From assembly GCA_017390475.1 (NCBI GenBank), contig JAFPBO010000031.1, positions 186,001 to 250,000 on the forward strand: DNA of 64,000 nucleotides, written 5' to 3'. Below the pieces are notes generated by a model that saw only the letters and a program-made list of their open reading frames with translations, was not told where the DNA came from and made no database searches. Below, piece by piece: positions 35,198 to 44,683 of this stretch. Each line of letters opens with the position of its first letter. Position 1 is the stretch's first letter. This DNA comes from Loktanella sp. (GTDB lineage Bacteria; Pseudomonadota; Alphaproteobacteria; Rhodobacterales; Rhodobacteraceae). The translations under genes were made by a program, and so were the position numbers.

Positions 35198-36220
35198 TTA
35201 TGCCGAGGCGCGCATGACCAACCTGCCCTCAAACAAGACTTCCAGACGATCATCCGCGGGGGTTTCACCATCGATCATTCGAAAAAGTGTTTCAGTAGCG
35301 CGCTTTGACACTGCTTCATAGTCCTGTGCGACTGTGGTCAGGGGCGGGCACGTAAACCGCGAAAACGGGTGGTCGTCGATCCCTGCCACCCGCATTGCGC
35401 AGCCTTCGTCAAATCCAATGCGCAGCCCGCGCGCATAGCATGCCGACAAAAAGCCAATGGCCAGACGGTCATTGCTGCACAAAACCGTGTTGGTCATGAA
35501 TTGATTCGTATCGAGCATTTGCAGCGCTCCTTCACAGGCGATACGTTCGAATTCCCACCCGGTACCCGGCACCCGCAGCACCTGCGGACTATGACCCAAC
35601 GACTCCATCACCTGAACATAGGCGTTGCGGCGTTTGTTGGCGTTGGGATTGACCGGGTCCATTTCGAAAAAACACGGCGGCGCGCCGGTTCGGCACAGAT
35701 ATTGCACGATCTGTTCAACGAAATGGGCGTTGTCCGACCCGATGAACGCCTTGCCCACCCCGTCGATATTGCTGTCGAACAGGACAGTTGGCACGGCATT
35801 GCAAAAGCGTTCAATCGCTGACCGGTCCGACCGGCGCCCCAAAGGCGCAAGCAGCACACCCGCAGGTTTCAGCGACCGCAGACTATCAAGGATATCGTTT
35901 TCCAGCTTTTGGTCACCATGCGCGCTGAACAGGATCGGCCAGTAACCGGCATCAAGGCAGCGTTGTTCGATATTCCGGGCAATTTCAGCAAAAAACGGAT
36001 CAGCCAGATAGGGCACAACCACCCCGATATTGCGGGTCTGCTTGCGGTTCTGATTGATTGCAAAGATATTGGGACGATAATCGAACTCACCCAAAGCCTT
36101 TTCAATCTTCTCTCTCGTAGAGGTACGAACGCTGGACGGATCATTGAAGTATTTCGACACAGTCGGGCGTGAAATCCCCGACAACCGGGCGAACTCTTCC
36201 ATATTCTTGATCTTGGTCAT
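35198..36220 (-). CDS. LacI-family regulator of the polyol operon
   Basis: The HTH is atypical at its start (MTKIKNMEEFARLSGISRPT, VSKYFNDPSSVRTSTREKIE) but clearly LacI type, followed by RKQTRNIGVVVPYLADPFFA and a periplasmic-binding-like effector domain ending VAGIDDHPFSRFTCPPLT. 340 residues. It lies directly upstream of the binding-protein gene on the same strand. A CCATATGG palindrome at 36253-36260 in its upstream region is a possible operator. Confidence 0.88.
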   Translation of the reverse strand: MTKIKNMEEFARLSGISRPTVSKYFNDPSSVRTSTREKIEKALGEFDYRPNIFAINQNRKQTRNIGVVVPYLADPFFAEIARNIEQRCLDAGYWPILFSAHGDQKLENDILDSLRSLKPAGVLLAPLGRRSDRSAIERFCNAVPTVLFDSNIDGVGKAFIGSDNAHFVEQIVQYLCRTGAPPCFFEMDPVNPNANKRRNAYVQVMESLGHSPQVLRVPGTGWEFERIACEGALQMLDTNQFMTNTVLCSNDRLAIGFLSACYARGLRIGFDEGCAMRVAGIDDHPFSRFTCPPLTTVAQDYEAVSKRATETLFRMIDGETPADDRLEVLFEGRLVMRASA

Positions 36221-36371
36221 AACGATACCGCCCGATTTTTACGTGATCATAGCCATATGGTAACAATCGAAAACCCAAAAGCGACGCGCGTTAAGAAATC
36301 TGCTGATCTGTGCCACTTGCCAGAGCCGCCACAGTCTGCGACAAACTGCACCACCCTAAGAGGCAAAGCCT

Positions 36372-36566
36372 ATGCGCCTGATTGATCCCAGCCACCCGTT
36401 CTTTCGCCCCGCCTGGCGCCGCTACCTTGTCGTGGCCGCGCCGCTGATCTGGGCGGGCGTGGAGTGGAGCTTGGGAAATATTCTCTGGGGCAGCATATTC
36501 GCCGCGATCAGCGCATATCTGGCCTGGCATCTGGTGGTGAACTGGCGGCAGGACGGCAACGACTAA
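36372..36566 (+). CDS. Small membrane protein
   Basis: 64 residues: a short basic N-terminal part (HPFFRPAWRRY), two hydrophobic stretches (LVVAAPLIWAGVEWSL and ILWGSIFAAISAYLAWHLVV) and a hydrophilic tail NWRQDGND. A ribosome site (AGAGG) is present. Similar tiny two-helix proteins are common in Rhodobacterales, but function is unknown. It converges on the tyrosine autokinase gene. Confidence 0.7.
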   Translation: MRLIDPSHPFFRPAWRRYLVVAAPLIWAGVEWSLGNILWGSIFAAISAYLAWHLVVNWRQDGND

Positions 36567-36595
36567 GGCTTCAGAAGCCATAGTCGTAAATGGTG

Positions 36596-38764
36596 TCACA
36601 CACGCTGCTTGTAGTCATACCGGTAGCTATACCCGTACCCGTAACCGCCGCTTGCCTTTTTCGGATCGAACCCGTTCAGCACGGCGCCTGAGAATTTCAG
36701 CCCGGCTGCTGCAAAGTTTTTCTGCGCGGCGTTCACTTCGCCCAGCGGTGTTTCATCATGCCGGGCCACAAAGAGGCTGGCACCCGTGATACGCGCCAGA
36801 ATGACCGGATCGGTGACGGCAAGAACCGGGGGAGCATCAAAAATCGTCAGATCAAAATTTTCAGCACAATAGGCGATCAACTGCGACATCTCGGCCCGCA
36901 TCAAAAGCTCGGATGGATTTGGCGGATAACGGCCAGCCGGCAGGATGAACAGGTTTTCATGCGGCCCCTGCAGAATAGCGTCCTGAAACGAAATATCGCC
37001 GGCCAACACTTCTGCCAGGCCTGGCCCGTTTCGCGGCAGGCCGAAAAAGCGCCGCAACTGCCCGCGCCGCAAATCGGCATCGACCACGCAGATCCGCTGA
37101 CCTGCCTGTGCCATGACAGCACCCAGATTGACTGACAAAAAGCTTTTACCAGCATAAGGATGCGACGAGGTGACCGTCAGGCTGGGGGTTGCCGCATCCA
37201 GCATCCCAAAATGCAAGCTGGTACGCAGCGACCGCAACGCCTCGACCGTCAGATCGGCCTGGCTGGTAAGTGCGAGAATGGGCAACGTCCCTTTGCGGCG
37301 ACCTGCAGTATCCGCCTCTTTGCTATAATTCACCGTCGCAAAAACCGGCAAGCCCAGTTTTTCCAATTCTGCCGGATCCTGCACGCCTTTGCGCATCCAG
37401 TTGGAGATCAGGACCAACCCGATACCAGCAAACATCCCGAGAACCATCCCCAGGCCAAGCAGCAAGGACCGGCGTGGCGCAACAGGATTGGGACTGCTGC
37501 TCGCATCATCAACGACGCGGACGTTACCAATGGTACTAGCGCGCAAAACTTCGACTTCCTGCGCACGGGTCAGCAATTCGGTGTAGATCCGCTGTGCCAG
37601 CTCAACTTCGCGGGTCAGGTTCAGGATCTGCCGCTGGGTTTCCGGCAATTCAGATATCTGCCCGCGGAGATCTGCCAGCCTTGTTTCAAGCCGCTCACGT
37701 TCATCCAAAAGCTGGCGATAGGTCGGATGCGCCGGGGTAAAGCGCTGCGCGATCTCATCTTCACGGCGCTGAAGATCGATCAGTTCGGATTCGACCCGTG
37801 TGACCTGCCCTAGGATCGTCTGTGTCTCAAGCGACAGATCAACGGTGACCTGTTCCTGACGGAACGCATTCACCGCGGCCTCAGCCTCGCGCATGGTTGC
37901 TTCGGCCTGCGGTAATTGTTCGCGAATGAATGACAGGCTACTTTCGGCCTCAGCCGCGCTGCGCAAGATATTCTGCGCCTGATAGGCCTGAACAATCGCA
38001 CTCAGGGCGCGGACGGTTTCACTGCGATTCATCCCGGTCAGGCGAACCTCAAGAATGCCAGAGGCGCGGCCAACTTCAGAGACTGACATACGCCCCCGCA
38101 GGGCATTGATCGCCCGCCGTTCGTCAATCTGGCGGATAAAGAAACGCCGGCCTGCTGGGGCGTCCAATTGGGCAACCGTCAGAGAAAAACCTGTCTGCTC
38201 TACATTCAGCGGCTCGCCAACTCGACCGTCCAGCTGGCTCTCGTCAGGAAATGTCAGTTGATAAGTACCGGGACCCGTCACCAGCATTTCGATATTGGTG
38301 TTCAGCATCGCAGGAGGCACGACCAGATTGTTCAGCGCGACCCGGTCAGATGGACGGACAAAACGATCAGGGATAACGGAATCCAGGAATGGGAAATGAT
38401 AGCGGGCAAACATTGTGCCAAACACCGGCATGACTTCCGGCGCTACCTGCCAATCAAGATTCTGATCAGCTATGGCTCGCCCCAACACCATACGGGAACG
38501 AAGAATTTCGATTTCTGTCACGCTGCGAGGATCGTTCTCGATCATATTTGACAAGCTGCTGGGCAAGGCCAGGGCGCCTGAACGTTCTTCCAACTGCAAC
38601 AGCGCATCTGACTGATACGTGGGATAGGTATTCGCAATACTGAGAAAACCGAATGCGAGCCCCAGAAGCGTCACCAAACCGATCTGCCACCGGCCCCGCC
38701 ACAGCGTCCCGAGTAATTGACCAAGGTCTATTTCGTCGTCTGCCGTATCTTGTGCCATATTCAT
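36596..38764 (-). CDS. Polysaccharide co-polymerase/tyrosine autokinase (Wzc/ExoP type)
   Basis: N-terminal Wzz domain with a first membrane segment (WQIGLVTLLGLAFGFLSIAN), a long coiled-coil region (SFIREQLPQAEATMREAEAA), a second segment (SLLLGLGMVLGMFAGIGLVL) and a BY-kinase domain: Walker A HPYAGKSF, Walker A' ICVVDADLRRG, Walker B LTIFDAPP. The C terminus is a tyrosine cluster (YGYGYSYRYDY), the expected autophosphorylation site. It controls chain length and export with the phosphatase and Wza-like protein upstream in the operon. Confidence 0.92.
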   Translation of the reverse strand: MNMAQDTADDEIDLGQLLGTLWRGRWQIGLVTLLGLAFGFLSIANTYPTYQSDALLQLEERSGALALPSSLSNMIENDPRSVTEIEILRSRMVLGRAIADQNLDWQVAPEVMPVFGTMFARYHFPFLDSVIPDRFVRPSDRVALNNLVVPPAMLNTNIEMLVTGPGTYQLTFPDESQLDGRVGEPLNVEQTGFSLTVAQLDAPAGRRFFIRQIDERRAINALRGRMSVSEVGRASGILEVRLTGMNRSETVRALSAIVQAYQAQNILRSAAEAESSLSFIREQLPQAEATMREAEAAVNAFRQEQVTVDLSLETQTILGQVTRVESELIDLQRREDEIAQRFTPAHPTYRQLLDERERLETRLADLRGQISELPETQRQILNLTREVELAQRIYTELLTRAQEVEVLRASTIGNVRVVDDASSSPNPVAPRRSLLLGLGMVLGMFAGIGLVLISNWMRKGVQDPAELEKLGLPVFATVNYSKEADTAGRRKGTLPILALTSQADLTVEALRSLRTSLHFGMLDAATPSLTVTSSHPYAGKSFLSVNLGAVMAQAGQRICVVDADLRRGQLRRFFGLPRNGPGLAEVLAGDISFQDAILQGPHENLFILPAGRYPPNPSELLMRAEMSQLIAYCAENFDLTIFDAPPVLAVTDPVILARITGASLFVARHDETPLGEVNAAQKNFAAAGLKFSGAVLNGFDPKKASGGYGYGYSYRYDYKQRV

Positions 38765-38847
38765 ACTTATAAATTTTCCTAAGATAATTTGACCGGGCAC
38801 AACACAAAGGCGACTGATTCATCTATCACTCTTTGGTTTTCCTGTGA

Positions 38848-39297
38848 CTATTTGGCTAGCTTGTCTACCCATGCATTGGCTGCTTTATCAATCTGCATGA
38901 ACACCTCTTCGTGAAAATCAATCGAACGTCGGAAAGGATCAGCAATTCCTCTGGCACCGGTCCATTGATCAAACAACAATATTCTGCCGGACAGATCAGG
39001 CGCCGATTTGATGATACTCTGCTTATGTCCTGCTTCCATCACCAGGATCAAGGCATGCTCTGACCCGATCTGATGGGAAAACTGACGCGCGACATGCCCA
39101 TCCAGCGATACACCGTGCCCGGCGGCGACAGCGCTGGCATCGGCATCGGCACCATACCCTTCAAGCGCTGCGATACCGGCGGATGATACACTGATATCAA
39201 GTCCGCGCTGCGCAAGTCTGGTTGCCAGCAACCGTTCACCGAGCGGCGAACGGCAGATGTTGCCGACACAGACCACCAGAATGGAATCAAACACCAT
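38848..39297 (-). CDS. Low-molecular-weight protein-tyrosine phosphatase (Wzb type)
   Basis: The P-loop CVGNICRS at residues 10-17 (CX5R) near the N terminus and the general acid Asp in IADPFRRS define the family. Start at ATG 39297, ten bases after the Wza-like gene. It should dephosphorylate the tyrosine tail of the autokinase encoded downstream. Confidence 0.92.
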   Translation of the reverse strand: MVFDSILVVCVGNICRSPLGERLLATRLAQRGLDISVSSAGIAALEGYGADADASAVAAGHGVSLDGHVARQFSHQIGSEHALILVMEAGHKQSIIKSAPDLSGRILLFDQWTGARGIADPFRRSIDFHEEVFMQIDKAANAWVDKLAK

Positions 39298-39307
39298 CCA
39301 CGCGCCC

Positions 39308-40417
39308 TTAGTTTGCCACATCATCAACGGTGCGTACGGCCTGCACCGATGGCAGCAGGCGCACGATCGTATCGTTCCACCTTTGCAGTGGTGACCGGAG
39401 CACATAGACAATGTCACGCGGTTCCAGAACAAACCTTGTCCCCAGTAGCAGACCGGATGGTGTCGACGTATCAAGCTGGAACACGCGCGTGATGTCCCCA
39501 TCCGCACGGAAAACCAATACGCCACGCGCATTCGCCCGCGGCTGTTGCAAGCCACCACGACGTGTGATGGCCTGGGTCAAGGTGATAGGTTCGCGCGACA
39601 GGTCAACAACGTCAGGGCGCGCAACCTCGCCCAGCAGATAGGCTTCTTCGGCACGGCGGCGTGGCACGTTCACGATATCACCGTTACGCAAGATCGGATT
39701 GTTCTGCGCGATCCCGCCTTCGAGAAAACCTTGCACATCAATGCTGAACACACGGCCGCCCCGCTGGATGCTGACAATCCGCTGATCGGCAACATCGGCG
39801 AAACCTCCTGCAGCGTTAATCGCTTCGATTAAGGTCAGCGCGACCGAGGTTAATGGCTGCCGGTTTGGCTGTTCAACAGCACCGGACACGACCACAGCCT
39901 GTGAATTAAACGCAGCAATACGGACTTCAACCTGCGGATTAGGGATGAAATCGGCCAACCGTGACGACAGTTCACTGCGGATCTGGCCCGCAGAACGGCC
40001 ACTGGCCTGCAAGCTGCCAATATAGGGATAGGTGATCGTGCCATCACTGGCGACCTGAAACCCGCTTTCTTCGGCGCTGCGTTGCGGTCCGGCAGGCAGG
40101 GTCAGTTCCGGATGATCGAAAACGATGACAGATAGGATGTCGCCGGGCCCGACGGTATAGGTCCAGTCACGCCCACCGGGCAAAGTTGTCAGCGAAAAAC
40201 CGCGCGCGGGACTGGCAAAATTGGCGATATTCTGCGCAGTCAGGACGACCACCTCCACGTTTTCGCCCAGCGACTGCTGCGCCTGCTGATCGGTCGGAAA
40301 CTCAACATAACCATCTGAGCAGGCTGAAACGCCCAACACCATGACAAGCGCGCCGATCAGAGGCATTTTGCGCAGGACATCAGGGCTGGCCCAACTGCTG
40401 AAGGTGCTTGTTGTCAT
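39308..40417 (-). CDS. Outer-membrane polysaccharide export lipoprotein (Wza type)
   Basis: A lipobox VSACS near residue 33 follows a hydrophobic leader. A Poly_export domain (YTVGPGDILSVIVFDHPELT) precedes SLBB repeats (VVVSGAVEQPNRQPL; YLLGEVARPDVVDLSREPIT). 369 residues. It should form the export channel together with the Wzc-type protein. First gene of the wza-wzb-wzc unit; GGGA lies upstream of ATG 40417. Confidence 0.9.
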   Translation of the reverse strand: MTTSTFSSWASPDVLRKMPLIGALVMVLGVSACSDGYVEFPTDQQAQQSLGENVEVVVLTAQNIANFASPARGFSLTTLPGGRDWTYTVGPGDILSVIVFDHPELTLPAGPQRSAEESGFQVASDGTITYPYIGSLQASGRSAGQIRSELSSRLADFIPNPQVEVRIAAFNSQAVVVSGAVEQPNRQPLTSVALTLIEAINAAGGFADVADQRIVSIQRGGRVFSIDVQGFLEGGIAQNNPILRNGDIVNVPRRRAEEAYLLGEVARPDVVDLSREPITLTQAITRRGGLQQPRANARGVLVFRADGDITRVFQLDTSTPSGLLLGTRFVLEPRDIVYVLRSPLQRWNDTIVRLLPSVQAVRTVDDVAN

Positions 40418-40994
40418 GTAAATTTTCCCTGCGACATTGTCATATCATGCCGATCTTGTACGGCTTCTACCGAAAATCCGGCCACTATTTGCTCTGAACA
40501 CACCCATCCACTGTCAGCGTGTTTACCTTGTGTCTTTTGGTTGTGCATCAGTTTATATCGCAAGGACGACAATTATCCTTTGCGGCAATGAGGTGCGGAC
40601 CTTGGTATGATCTGTCGTGCTCCAGCCCGTCTCGTCAGGGCGAGAGGTTCTACAGAAACCGGAAAACAAGGGGAATGTGAAAGTCATCAATGCTCTGATG
40701 TTGCTGGGACAAGGCGGACTATAGGAACCACAGTCACTGCCCATGATTTGATGGTTAAAACAACAACTAATCAAATACAACCGAAACGTGCACGCACCCA
40801 CACTACACAGCCAGTAAAGGCGTCCGGCGCGCACCAAAAGTACTATTTAAGAAATGTAACAAAATTTAAGGGCCACATAATCTAAATGTGGCCCTTAATT
40901 TACTCAGCCTACAAAGCTGCAAATAATAAGTCTGATCTTTTAACGGCGCTGCAAATAGGCGATGTCAGTTCAACCAAACATATTTCATCGGCTA
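40418..40994. other. Long intergenic region upstream of the export operon
   Basis: About 580 bases without a credible gene. It is relatively AT-rich, must hold the promoter of the wza-type operon, and contains a strong hairpin at 40866-40898 that ends transcription of the Gly/Ala-rich gene. Confidence 0.6.
40866..40898 (-). terminator. Intrinsic terminator, 13-bp perfect stem
   Basis: TTAAGGGCCACAT (40866-40878) pairs perfectly with ATGTGGCCCTTAA (40886-40898) around a 7-base loop. On the minus strand the stem is followed by AATTTTG, so it fits termination of the Gly/Ala-rich gene ending at 40995. The symmetric flanks could also work on the plus strand. Confidence 0.85.
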
Positions 40995-41333
40995 TCAGTT
41001 TGTGCCGGAGGTAGCGTTTGTTTCCTGCAGGGCAATACCAGCAACCAATGCAGTGCCAACGGCAATTGCAGCGGCTGCAGTGGCAGCCGCCGCCAAACCA
41101 CCAACGGCAACAGCACTTGCTGCACCTGCGCCTGCGACGCCAGCAGCACCTGCTGCGCCGGCAGCACCCGCGCCAGCAGCACCTGCACCTGCGCCACCCG
41201 CGCCAGCAGCACCTGCACCTGCGCCTGCGCCACCTGTGCCCCCGGCACCGGCACCCGCCGCCTGTGCAGACACAGAAACGGGCGCTGCGACCAATGCAGC
41301 GCAGAACGCTGCTGCAATCAGTTTTTTCATCAT
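40995..41333 (-). CDS. Gly/Ala-rich low-complexity secreted protein
   Basis: From ATG 41333 (GGAG 8 bases upstream) the product has a signal peptide (MMKKLIAAAFCAALVAAPVS, cleaved near SAQA). About 45 residues made almost only of Gly and Ala in GAGGAGAGAAG-type blocks follow, then an Ala/Val hydrophobic stretch (AAAATAAAAIAVGTALVAGI) and LQETNATSGTN. It lies inside the exopolysaccharide locus between the wza- and yjbF-type genes. Such sequence suggests a structural or amyloid/matrix-associated protein, but that is inference. Confidence 0.7.
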   Translation of the reverse strand: MMKKLIAAAFCAALVAAPVSVSAQAAGAGAGGTGGAGAGAGAAGAGGAGAGAAGAGAAGAAGAAGVAGAGAASAVAVGGLAAAATAAAAIAVGTALVAGIALQETNATSGTN

Positions 41334-41421
41334 TTCATTACTCCAAAAAAATAAATCCTCAGGACCGAGTCTGTCCGATTCCAGCCCCAAATGTCAAGAA
41401 AAACACCATCAAACTATGATT

Positions 41422-42114
41422 TCAGCGCCGGAGGTGTTGCACGAACAAGTAGCCGATATTGTCGCTGATCCATTGATTTGACTGCCATAGCTGGCCATCG
41501 CTGACTGCGATCCAGTAATCATTGGCAAAGGCAACGATGTCCGTACCGCGGACATAGCAGGTTTCTGAAATCCTCTCGGCCTCGACATTTCGTGAAATCA
41601 GATCGACCGTCTCAAACCCGGCCACCGAAATCACGCAATCATATCCGACAGTTACTTCACGGTTTTCACCGTCAAGCCAGCTGTGACTGCGGGTGACATT
41701 TCCAGATTTGTCTGCCACGGCAGCACGCACGCCGCCCGCATCGGCCAGAAAAAGATCAGCGCCAAGGCCCCGTGTCGCGATCACGATATCATTCAGCATA
41801 ACAATGCTGACACCGTCGTCGCCGCGCCAATCGACCCTGTTTCCAGTTGCTGAAAAAACAGTCATTGTTGCACCCGCGTTTAGCTTTGGCAAACCAAACA
41901 GCGTGTACGCCTCTTGCAGCGCGGCCACCATCTCTGGTGTCAATCCCGATCTGACCGCATTCACGTCGGCTGGTGGTTCGCTCTTGACCAAAGAGACAAG
42001 CGCACCCACCGCTTGATCGAGTGGCCGGGCATCCGTGTTGCCACAGGCAAAAAGCGCCATACTCAGGCCACAGAATATCACCGCCATATGCGGGCGAAAT
42101 GGATATCCGATCAT
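41422..42114 (-). CDS. YjbF/GfcB-type outer-membrane lipoprotein
   Basis: A leader with lipobox LFACG precedes about 200 residues matching the YjbF family pattern (QEAYTLFGLPKLNAG, DDGVSIVMLNDIVIATRGLG, DLFLAD). ATG 42114 overlaps the stop of the YjbH-type gene (ATGA). Pairs of yjbF and yjbH are known from exopolysaccharide operons in gammaproteobacteria and roseobacters. Confidence 0.8.
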   Translation of the reverse strand: MIGYPFRPHMAVIFCGLSMALFACGNTDARPLDQAVGALVSLVKSEPPADVNAVRSGLTPEMVAALQEAYTLFGLPKLNAGATMTVFSATGNRVDWRGDDGVSIVMLNDIVIATRGLGADLFLADAGGVRAAVADKSGNVTRSHSWLDGENREVTVGYDCVISVAGFETVDLISRNVEAERISETCYVRGTDIVAFANDYWIAVSDGQLWQSNQWISDNIGYLFVQHLRR

Positions 42115-44234
42115 CGCCAGAAACGCCCCCATTGATCGGTCAGTTCCGGCGCATGCGCCTCGCGGATCGTCGGATAGAGCCGGTTTCTAACATTCAGTCT
42201 CGCGCCACCATCGCGCTGCAAGGGCCGCAGCGTCACAGCTGTCGTGTTGCGGTTCGGCTGGCCGAGCGCCCAGGACAAAGGCACGGCGATGCGGATCCCT
42301 TTGTCGAATGACCCTTCACCGAAATCCTCGAAAGAGACATCGGTGAATGTCGCAAAGGCACCGACGACCCAGCCATTGCCAAAGCGCCGATCAAGGCTGA
42401 TCGTCGTGCCCCAATCACCGGCCAAATAACGACCCACATCAACCTGCAGGTCAAAGCCGTTGTCAAAGGCGTAGTATCCAGACAGATGGCCGGTCGTCAC
42501 AGCGTAATCATAATCACCGAAACCGAATAATTTGTCCGTATCGCGCTGCATCACCTCATTCACTTCCAGACCCAGCGCGAAACGGCTTTCCACCGGTTTC
42601 CACAGCAATTCACCGGACACGCCACCAAACATTTGTTCAATGTAGCCCAGCGATGCCCGAGTATAGACATCTGTACCCAGCTTGCCAAAATGGTCAAAAG
42701 TCAGCCGTTCGACACCCAAAGAGCCATCGCGGTCATAAAGCGGCTGTTCAGACCGCACACGCTGCAGCACCGAATCTGACTCACGCACAGAACCGTCAGA
42801 TGTGTCAGCAAGCTTGCCGCGCAACGCACCAGATACCGACAGACTGGGTGTGAAAGCATAGCTCGCCGTCAGTTCCAGCCCCAGATCGGCGCGTACCGGA
42901 CTATCGGGATCGAAATATGACAACGCGACATAGGGCCCAAGCCCCCATTTGAACTGCGGGTCTGCCAGTGAAACAAGGTCAGCGGTTGATCCCGCCGAAC
43001 CGATGACCGTGCTGTCCAGGCTTGCGTTGATAAAGTCAGGCTGAAATTCCAACTGCTCCAGTTCAGCGCGCTGCAAAGTGACCCGTGATAACGGCACCCC
43101 GTTTGCGACAAGCTCTATGTTGAACTGTTCGATCCGGGCCGGCATGGTCAGGCTCAGCAGCCGCGCGGTGCGACCGATAGCCTGCGCTGGCGAATCGAAC
43201 CGATCGTTCTTGATCCGTACGACTACCGCATCTGACGACAGCGAGATCGCCTGCAGAACGATCCCTTCCGCAGCAAGCCCTGCAGCCAGTGCCGGTGTGC
43301 GTTCATCCTCGGGAATCGCGTCCTGGATCAGCGGCCCTGCCCAGCGTCCGGCGCTGCCATCGCGCAACGCATAGGGCATCGGCGCAGACGACAGATCGCC
43401 AGCCGCAGGCGGGTTGCGCGGATTAAGTGCAAAATGCGCAGTCGCACCGAACTTATCACCTTGCAGATATTGAAGACCAAGAGTGATCCCAGGCCGCACA
43501 ACATAGCTGACACCAATATTCAGCGCAGAACTGTCATCGGCTCGTCGGTTACGTGCTGACAGATCCTGCGCATCGGATGAATATTCCGCCGCCAGCGTCA
43601 GCCTGTCGTCAATCTCCCACTCGACGCCACCAAAAAGTGCCGCATCACCACGAAACCATTGCGTCGAGGTCAGCTCTCCCCCCTGGCTTTCGGCACGGAT
43701 GCGACGGTTAAACCGGTCATCTAGCCGACCCAGAGGGTTCGAAAAACTGTCGCGGGTACCCAAAGTCCCCCACCCGATCCCCGCTGTCGCGGTGATACCT
43801 GGTGTGACGTGTTTGGATGCAACGACATATTCGCCGCTATATTGCCCGGTACCGATGAAATCACGCAGCCCAACGGCCACGGACGGAGTTATTCTGGTCT
43901 CATGCAGCAACTGATACTGCGCATCAAAACTGCGGTCGAACAATTCGGCTCCACGGCCCAAGTAATTGTCGATCCGGCTATACCGGAAAGCAGCCGTTAG
44001 CCGCGGTGTGATCTGGAAGGTCAGCGTGAATTTGCGTTCGTCCTCATCAAGCGCGAATGATGTGACCAGCTCTGCATCATCCAATGGCGCGGCAGAGGGC
44101 ATGGTCACAATACCAGGCATGCCAAATGTATTCAGATTGTCGGTGGGCTGTGCCTGCGCTACCGCAGCAGACGCCGAGAGGGCACCAATGATCATATAGC
44201 CGCAGAAGTGCTGAAGTATTTTTGAGCCGCGCAT
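42111..44234 (-). CDS. YjbH/GfcD-family exopolysaccharide protein
   Basis: Signal peptide (near MIIGALSASAAVAQAQ) then a YjbH domain: DNLNTFGMPGIVTMPSAAPL, alternating amphipathic strands throughout (FTLTFQITPRLTAAFRYSRI, LTLAAEYSSDAQD, LFGFGDYDYAVTTGHLSGYY), consistent with an outer-membrane beta-barrel. About 707 residues from ATG 44234. Likely contributes to polysaccharide export or surface assembly with its coupled lipoprotein partner. Confidence 0.85.
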   Translation of the reverse strand: MRGSKILQHFCGYMIIGALSASAAVAQAQPTDNLNTFGMPGIVTMPSAAPLDDAELVTSFALDEDERKFTLTFQITPRLTAAFRYSRIDNYLGRGAELFDRSFDAQYQLLHETRITPSVAVGLRDFIGTGQYSGEYVVASKHVTPGITATAGIGWGTLGTRDSFSNPLGRLDDRFNRRIRAESQGGELTSTQWFRGDAALFGGVEWEIDDRLTLAAEYSSDAQDLSARNRRADDSSALNIGVSYVVRPGITLGLQYLQGDKFGATAHFALNPRNPPAAGDLSSAPMPYALRDGSAGRWAGPLIQDAIPEDERTPALAAGLAAEGIVLQAISLSSDAVVVRIKNDRFDSPAQAIGRTARLLSLTMPARIEQFNIELVANGVPLSRVTLQRAELEQLEFQPDFINASLDSTVIGSAGSTADLVSLADPQFKWGLGPYVALSYFDPDSPVRADLGLELTASYAFTPSLSVSGALRGKLADTSDGSVRESDSVLQRVRSEQPLYDRDGSLGVERLTFDHFGKLGTDVYTRASLGYIEQMFGGVSGELLWKPVESRFALGLEVNEVMQRDTDKLFGFGDYDYAVTTGHLSGYYAFDNGFDLQVDVGRYLAGDWGTTISLDRRFGNGWVVGAFATFTDVSFEDFGEGSFDKGIRIAVPLSWALGQPNRNTTAVTLRPLQRDGGARLNVRNRLYPTIREAHAPELTDQWGRFWR

Positions 44235-44367
44235 TGATCCTGTCCGGCGGCTTCTCTGTTCTGACAAGCCCGCTTACTTTAGCAACCTGTCTTGCTTTAC
44301 GCGAAAGTTCAACCCTGAACGAGTTGTTCGAAGTGCAAGTGTGGCCCTGATACAAGGCCATGCATCG

Positions 44368-44673
44368 TCACGACACCGCAACGCTTTCTTCGGCGCGGAA
44401 TTCGGTGCCGTCTTCATGGGTCCAGACAAAAGTGAAATCACCCGGCGCTGCGGCACGCAGATAAAAGGTAAAGGTCGGGTTCGCCGCGCTGCCGTTGCCG
44501 AAATCATAGGTAAAAACGGTTTCGCCGTTCATCGTCGCAGTGAAATTCGCCAGCATATCGCGTGGATCGTCAGATGAGACAGCCGTGATCATCGGATGAT
44601 CGATCAGGGTGCGGACTTCAATCTCTTCTCCGGCAGCGGCAGAACGGGGCAGGCGAACGCGTGGTGTAGACAT
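44368..44673 (-). CDS. soxZ: Sulfur-compound carrier complex subunit SoxZ
   Basis: 101 residues with the SoxZ immunoglobulin-like fold: RVRLPRSAAAGEEIEVRTLI, the HPM motif (DHPMITAV), FTATMNGETVFTYDFGNGSA, NPTFTFYLRA and FTFVWTHEDGTEF. It partners with SoxY to carry sulfur covalently on the SoxY cysteine in the periplasm. Follows soxY by 10 bases. Confidence 0.92.
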   Translation of the reverse strand: MSTPRVRLPRSAAAGEEIEVRTLIDHPMITAVSSDDPRDMLANFTATMNGETVFTYDFGNGSAANPTFTFYLRAAAPGDFTFVWTHEDGTEFRAEESVAVS

Positions 44674-44683
44674 AGTTAATTCC

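Noticed and set aside
41090..41270. Possible CRISPR-like repeat array
   Set aside because: The periodicity is short codon repetition of Gly/Ala, with no spacer-repeat alternation; no cas genes in the window.
40985..41481. Plus-strand proline- or cysteine-rich repeats opposite the Gly/Ala-rich gene
   Set aside because: The GGC/GCT-type repeats are the codon-level complement of Gly/Ala codons; signal peptide and ribosome site support only the minus strand.
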